A stretch of DNA of 60,006 nucleotides, taken from the NCBI GenBank assembly GCA_025062075.1, contig JANXBA010000046.1:1-60006 (forward strand), read 5' to 3'. Under the pieces are notes generated by a model. That model saw only the letters and a program-made list of their open reading frames with translations. It had not been told where the DNA came from and searched no databases. A program made the position numbers and the translations under genes. This DNA comes from Aquificaceae bacterium. GTDB taxonomy: Bacteria > Aquificota > Aquificia > Aquificales > Aquificaceae. This document shows, piece after piece, positions 56,166 through 60,006 of this stretch (position 1 is the first letter of the stretch; every line of letters starts with the position of its first letter).

Positions 56166-57375
56166 AGTTCTGATATTTATCTTTCTGCTCTTTATGTCGG
56201 GCTTTTTCAGCTCTTCAGAGGTGGTCTTCTTCGGCGCTAACCGCCACCTTCTCAGGTTGAGAGAGGAGAAGAAAATACACCGCTCCCTCCTGAGTTTGCT
56301 CTCCAGGCCCAGGGAGGTGCTTCTTACCATACTTTTGGGTAACGAGCTGGTAAACATCCTGATTTCTTCCTACGGGACGAAACTGTTTGTAGAGCTCCTT
56401 GGCCCGAAGGGGGCTGGTATTGCAGTGCTCTTCTCCAGCAGTCTAATCTTCCTGTTTGGAGAAGTGCTCCCCAAGAACATGGTCCTGCCCTTTAGCACCC
56501 GGCTGGCACCTGTTTACTACGTGCCCTTTTTTGTCATCCATAGGCTTATGCAACCGGTCAGGTGGGCCCTTACTGTAAGAGGGCTGGTAAGACTGCTGGA
56601 AGTGGAGGAGAGAAAAAAAGACCAGACTGAAGTTTTCAGAGAACTCCTCCAAATGGGCGTCTCCTCGGGCTACTTTGACAGGGAGGACGTGCAGTTGGCG
56701 GAAAGGGCGATTAGCCTCAAAGAGACTACCGTAAGAGAGGTTATGACCCCGCGACCAGACCTCTTTATGCTGTCCGAAGAACTCACTCTGGGAGAAGCCC
56801 TCGAACAAATCCTGCAAAGAAAGCACAGCAAAATACCACTTTTCTCCCACAGTTACGACCACGTGACCGGCATTCTCTACGTGAAGGACATACTTCCTAC
56901 CCAAGAAAACCTGAGCAAGAAGCTGGGCGAGTTTAAAAGAGAGGCCCTCTTCGTGCCTGAGATGTTGAGCATCGCTGAGCTCATAAGGGAGATGGGGGAC
57001 CACGGGACGCACGTGGCTTTGGTGGTAGGCGAGCACGGCGAGCTGGTAGGACTGGTAAGTCTGTACGACGTAATGAAGTATCTGTTTGGAGACGTGCCGG
57101 AGGGCTGGGAGGAGGACATCCTGAAGGTCTCCAAAGACACCTACGTGGTAAATGGATGGGTGGACATAGAGCGCGTGGCACAGAAGGTGGGTTTCAGACT
57201 GCCAGAAGACTACGATTACGACACGGTAGGGGGCTTTGTGATGGCCATGCTTTCTAAGGTCCCTGAAGAGGGCGACCAGTTTGTCTACGACGGCTTTAAG
57301 TTCGTAGTGGACAAGATGGAGGGCAACCGAATCGTGAGCATCTTCATAACGGTCAGGGAGGAAGAAAAGACATGA
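56134..57375 (+). CDS. CNNM/CorC-type membrane protein with CBS pair
   Basis: The 413 residues comprise an N-terminal CNNM transmembrane domain, about residues 1-185 (FIFLLFMSGFFSSSEVVFFGANRHLLRLREE, LLGNELVNILISS, LFGEVLPKNMVL). A CBS pair lies around 205-330 (TTVREVMTPRPDLFML, KIPLFSHSYDHVTGILYVKDIL, HVALVVGEHGELVGLVSLYDVM). A C-terminal CorC/HlyC domain follows around 345-410 (GWVDIERVAQKVGFRLPEDYDYDTVGGFVM). Relatives are linked to magnesium efflux or, by old annotation, hemolysins. It is coupled to rpoN by a 4-nt overlap. Confidence 0.93.
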   Translation: MDASSHAIYTEVLIFIFLLFMSGFFSSSEVVFFGANRHLLRLREEKKIHRSLLSLLSRPREVLLTILLGNELVNILISSYGTKLFVELLGPKGAGIAVLFSSSLIFLFGEVLPKNMVLPFSTRLAPVYYVPFFVIHRLMQPVRWALTVRGLVRLLEVEERKKDQTEVFRELLQMGVSSGYFDREDVQLAERAISLKETTVREVMTPRPDLFMLSEELTLGEALEQILQRKHSKIPLFSHSYDHVTGILYVKDILPTQENLSKKLGEFKREALFVPEMLSIAELIREMGDHGTHVALVVGEHGELVGLVSLYDVMKYLFGDVPEGWEEDILKVSKDTYVVNGWVDIERVAQKVGFRLPEDYDYDTVGGFVMAMLSKVPEEGDQFVYDGFKFVVDKMEGNRIVSIFITVREEEKT

Positions 57376-58469
57376 AGAGTGTGAAGGTTTTGCCCGCTAC
57401 CCACCTGAGCCTTATGCTAAAGATAGAAAACAGCTTAGAGCTCCTGACTAAGACCTCAGAAGAGCTCCTGCAAGAGCTAGAAAAGGCAGAGAGCCCCCAC
57501 CTTAAACTTACGCTAAGGAGACGACCTAAGTGGTTTTACCGAGAGCAGACCTCACCTCAGCCAGTCCACATACAGAGCTCCATCAGCAAGGTAGAAGAAC
57601 AGGTTAGGTGCGAGCTTGACGGGTTGGAGCTGGACGTAGCCTACGAGATTCTGGCAAACTTAGACCACAGGGGATTCTTTAGGGGTAGCGTTGAAGAGAT
57701 TGCCAGGCACTACGGGGTGGAAGAGGTCTTCGTGGAAGAGGTCAGAGACTTCATTAGGAGAGAGATCGAGCCCTTGGGCGTGGCCTGTAAAAGCCTTGAA
57801 GAGTTTATACTGCTTCAGGTGGAGGAGTTTTACCCAGACAAGAAGGAGCTCGCCCAGCAGGTGTTGGCGGTCCTGAAAGGTGAGAGCAGGGAACTGCAGG
57901 CTCGGAGGGTGTTATCCGAGCTAAAACTCAGCCCTTTTGAGGAGGAAGGCGCACCCGCCGCAGGCGGTAGCGTGGATGTGGTTTTTGAATACGACGGCGC
58001 TGAGTGGTACGTGTTTCTGATGGAGGACTTCTGGGAACTAGAGGCGGTAGGTGCGGGAAGGCCCGTAGCTTTTCTTCTGGAGCTGCGCAGAAGACTTATG
58101 CGCACTGTGGCCGAGCTTATTCTAGAAAGACAGAAGGGTTTTCTGTTAGGTCAGGAGGCTCTGAAAAGCCTCACCCTGAGCCACGTGGCAAGCAGGGCAG
58201 GTGTAAGCGTCTCTACTGTCAGCAGGGTGGTGAGCAGAAAGCATGCAAAAACGCCCCGGGGCGTGTATCCGCTCAGGTCTTTCTTCGTCAGGGAGAGTAT
58301 AGAGGGACTCAGCACGGAGGAGGTGCTGAGAAATCTGAAAGAACTTCTGGAAAAGGAGGGAAGAGGCAAGTCTGACAGAGAGCTCTCCCACATGCTCTCG
58401 CAGAGAGGGATAAAAGTGTCAAGAAGAACAGTTACCAAGTACAGAAGAATCCTCGAGGGCAAAGAATGA
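57372..58469 (+). CDS. rpoN: RNA polymerase sigma-54 factor, compact
   Basis: Sigma-54 directs transcription from -24/-12 promoters with enhancer-binding ATPases. The 365-residue protein is short compared with the 390-480 usual. Region I (LMLKIENSLELLTKTSEELLQELEKAE) retains the activator-binding LxxL pattern. The acidic Region II is almost absent. The core-binding part has LDVAYEILANLDHRGFFRGSVEEIA. The HTH (LTLSHVASRAGVSVSTVSRVVSRKH) and the RpoN box SRRTVTKYRR (about 350-359, consensus ARRTVxKYR) are intact. No enhancer-binding protein is in the window. It overlaps its neighbours by 4 nt on both sides. Confidence 0.95.
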   Translation: MKSVKVLPATHLSLMLKIENSLELLTKTSEELLQELEKAESPHLKLTLRRRPKWFYREQTSPQPVHIQSSISKVEEQVRCELDGLELDVAYEILANLDHRGFFRGSVEEIARHYGVEEVFVEEVRDFIRREIEPLGVACKSLEEFILLQVEEFYPDKKELAQQVLAVLKGESRELQARRVLSELKLSPFEEEGAPAAGGSVDVVFEYDGAEWYVFLMEDFWELEAVGAGRPVAFLLELRRRLMRTVAELILERQKGFLLGQEALKSLTLSHVASRAGVSVSTVSRVVSRKHAKTPRGVYPLRSFFVRESIEGLSTEEVLRNLKELLEKEGRGKSDRELSHMLSQRGIKVSRRTVTKYRRILEGKE

Positions 58470-59530
58470 GAAAAAAGAGGCAGATACAGGAGCTCTTGGA
58501 AAGACACGAGCTGGATGCCTTTCTTTTCAGCTCCCAGGCAAACGTTTTCTACCTGTCTGGCTTTAGGTCCACCCATGCCTACGTAATTGTCAGCCACGGC
58601 CCTCCTTACCTGCTGACTGACAGCAGATACTACGAGAAGGCAAAAGGTAGCCTAAAAGGCTGGCAGGTAGTTCTCATAGAGGGGAACCCTCTGAAGACTA
58701 TCTACGGAGTCTTGAGACAGATAGAGGCACTGAAGGTAGGCTACGAACAGGACAGAGTGAGCTGCGAGTTCAGCAGGAAGTTGAAAGGTGGCTTCCACTG
58801 GGTGGGCGTATCAGGCTTTTTAAAAAACTTGAGGGCCGTGAAAGACCGGGAAGAGATAGAAACCTTGCAAGAAGGGGTAAGGGCGAGCGACCGAGTGTAC
58901 ACGAAAGTCTTAGAAAACCTAAGAGAAGGGCTCACCGAGCTGGAGGTCAGGGCCATGCTCCTTTCGGAGTTTTTCAAGGAGGGGGCCATTGGGGAGAGCT
59001 TTCCCGCCATCGTGGCCAGTGGGGCAGGTTCCGCCATCCCCCACTGGGAGACCTCTTCAAGAAGGATAAAGGCCGGCGAGCCCTTGCTCATAGACATGGG
59101 CATGCTTTGGAAGGGTTATTGCACCGACTTTACGCGGACAGTCTACTTGGGCAGAGCTCCTGCGGAGTTCAAGAAAGTCTACTCAGTGGTTCGGGACGCT
59201 CACCTGTTTGCCTTAGAAAAGGTAAAAGTCGGAAAGAAGATAGGAGAAGTGGACAGAGCTGCAAGGGAGTACATAAAAAAGAAAGGCTTTGGCAGGTTTT
59301 TCACCCACTCTACCGGCCATGGTGTAGGCGTAGAAATCCACGAATTTCCTCGGGTTTACTACAAAGGTCAGGACAGGGAGGTAGTCATAGAGGAAGGTAT
59401 GGTCTTTACCGTAGAGCCCGGGATTTACCTCAGCGGGAAGTTTGGCGTCAGGCTGGAGAACATGGTGGCAGTGATAAGGGGCGTAGGCACACCGCTTTCC
59501 GCCGTTTCCCTTGACTTAGTCCAGCTGTAG
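58466..59530 (+). CDS. pepQ: Xaa-Pro aminopeptidase (M24B)
   Basis: This cytoplasmic metallopeptidase removes residues before or around proline. The 354 residues have an N-terminal creatinase-like domain (LDAFLFSSQANVFYLSGFRSTHAYVIV) and the pita-bread M24 domain. Its metal ligands are LLIDMGMLWKGYCTDFTRTVYLG (two Asp), HSTGHGVGVEIHEFP (His), EEGMVFTVEPGIYL (Glu) and FGVRLENMVAV (Glu). It may be aminopeptidase P or prolidase; length fits thermophile members. It overlaps the rpoN stop (ATGA). The tRNA promoter lies at its 3' end. Confidence 0.94.
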   Translation: MRKKRQIQELLERHELDAFLFSSQANVFYLSGFRSTHAYVIVSHGPPYLLTDSRYYEKAKGSLKGWQVVLIEGNPLKTIYGVLRQIEALKVGYEQDRVSCEFSRKLKGGFHWVGVSGFLKNLRAVKDREEIETLQEGVRASDRVYTKVLENLREGLTELEVRAMLLSEFFKEGAIGESFPAIVASGAGSAIPHWETSSRRIKAGEPLLIDMGMLWKGYCTDFTRTVYLGRAPAEFKKVYSVVRDAHLFALEKVKVGKKIGEVDRAAREYIKKKGFGRFFTHSTGHGVGVEIHEFPRVYYKGQDREVVIEEGMVFTVEPGIYLSGKFGVRLENMVAVIRGVGTPLSAVSLDLVQL

Positions 59531-59539
59531 GTTTATAAT
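59511..59539 (+). promoter_or_regulatory. Sigma-70 promoter of tRNA-fMet
   Basis: TTGACT (59511-59516), 17 bp, TATAAT (59534-59539). Transcription would start about 6 nt before the tRNA. The -35 lies inside the last codons of pepQ. Confidence 0.8.
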
Positions 59540-59551
59540 TTCATCCCTTGA

Positions 59552-59625
<74 letters not shown>

Positions 59626-59862
59626 CTTGAAACCTGCATCGCCCAGAGCCTTGAAAATAGCACCTTTCCAAAGCCTTGCCTCTCAAGTGGATTATCTCTA
59701 GAGCTTTGAGCTTCAATGGTCTGGATGACCCACAATGACCCACTAAAACCCATAAAGTCTGGTTCAATTTTTAACCTATTTTTAACCTCTGAAATCCTTG
59801 AGAGACAAGGAGTTAAAGGACACATTTTTAACCTTTTGGATTTTTAACCTTTAGACAGAGCT
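59626..59862. repeat. AT-rich non-coding stretch with TTTTTAACC and ATGACCCAC direct repeats
   Basis: TTTTTAACC occurs four times, at 59768-59776, 59779-59787, 59825-59833 and 59841-59849. ATGACCCAC occurs twice around 59724-59744. No gene is visible. Composition shifts to AT-rich right after the tRNA. Repeated short sites beside a tRNA 3' end are typical of integrase arm-binding regions (inference). Confidence 0.55.
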
Positions 59863-60006
59863 TTAAGCCTTGTCTTTCAATGTTTTGCCATCTTCTAACT
59901 TTCCAGAGATTAAAAACTGGTCTCCAAAGCTGTGGGTTATGGCCACCTTGAGCCTTTCAGTTCTGTCTTCCTTTAAACTTGCTTGACACTCTCTCAGACT
60001 TTTGCC
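59863..60006 (-). CDS. C-terminal fragment of an unrecognised protein (runs off window)
   Basis: One minus-strand frame is open for 47 codons from the window edge to TAA at 59865-59863, while both alternative frames are interrupted. The peptide (LRECQASLKED, RLKVAITHSFGDQF, LISGKLEDGKTLKDKA) is plausible protein sequence but matches no family I know. Its codons are more AT-rich than those of genes elsewhere in the window, in line with recent acquisition. It would be transcribed toward the tRNA. Confidence 0.45.
   Translation of the reverse strand, partial: GKSLRECQASLKEDRTERLKVAITHSFGDQFLISGKLEDGKTLKDKA

Noticed and set aside
59863-60006. Similarity of the edge fragment to a tyrosine integrase C-terminus (LRECQ...TH)
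   Set aside because: The conserved GH and catalytic Tyr of tyrosine recombinases are absent, so the resemblance is only in spacing.

Overview
The window looks like chromosome from a thermophilic Aquificales bacterium (Aquifex/Hydrogenobacter/Thermocrinis relatives). This is inferred from gene content: a bacterial Trm1 tRNA dimethyltransferase, archaemetzincin, atpA standing apart from other ATP synthase genes, a compact sigma-54, and very dense packing with many 1-40 nt overlaps. It is Gram-negative (LptB, porin, RseP, PelA/PelB, lipoproteins). No rRNA, CRISPR array or recognisable transposase is seen. Two tRNAs are present: Arg(CCG) at 24486-24559 and initiator Met at 59552-59625.

Layout. 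1-943: two tandem, near-duplicate DUF29 genes; the left one runs off the window. 1000-6522 (+): moaC with an extra C-terminal domain, dprA, thioredoxin-type arsC, an SRPBCC protein, a membrane protein, a peroxiredoxin, a small acidic protein, dapB and a UbiA prenyltransferase. 6519-17071: yebC (-), trpE (+), then mostly minus-strand genes: an unknown protein, trm1, hemE, purB, trxB, a TPR protein, DUF72, atpA and archaemetzincin. 17058-26441: mltG, ruvX and DUF2892 (-); a DUF62 SAM hydrolase (+); oppD, a HIT protein, a thioredoxin-fold protein, DUF2227, recJ and murC (-); then tRNA-Arg, ubiE and comEC (+). 26471-35798: porin and rhomboid (-), lptB, a sulfite-oxidase-fold protein, a pseudouridine synthase, a membrane thioredoxin, a lipoprotein and transaldolase (+), rseP-yjbQ-V4R-DUF59-mogA (-), and a DsbC-like lipoprotein (+).

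35801-46148 (-) is a complete transcription unit for a Pel-type exopolysaccharide: PelE-like, PelF, PelG, PelA, an inner-membrane TPR protein and an outer-membrane TPR/beta-barrel protein. The last two together equal one PelB. No pelC or pelD is present, and a Wzz-like gene diverges from its promoter. 46206-60006 continues with nadD, sulP, proA, cstA and a dienelactone hydrolase, then hemN-oppF-cnnm-rpoN-pepQ (+), tRNA-fMet, and an AT-rich, repeat-containing edge that may be the start of an integrated element.

The most striking genome-scale signal is at gene starts. About sixteen genes that begin transcription units have no Shine-Dalgarno sequence but have a TANNNT element ending 6-8 nt before the start codon. 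That is where the -10 box would lie if the first base of the start codon were also +1, so these mRNAs are probably leaderless. Eight other first genes (for example the porin, transaldolase and the DsbC-like lipoprotein) keep a strong Shine-Dalgarno with a normal leader, so the genome seems to use two initiation modes.
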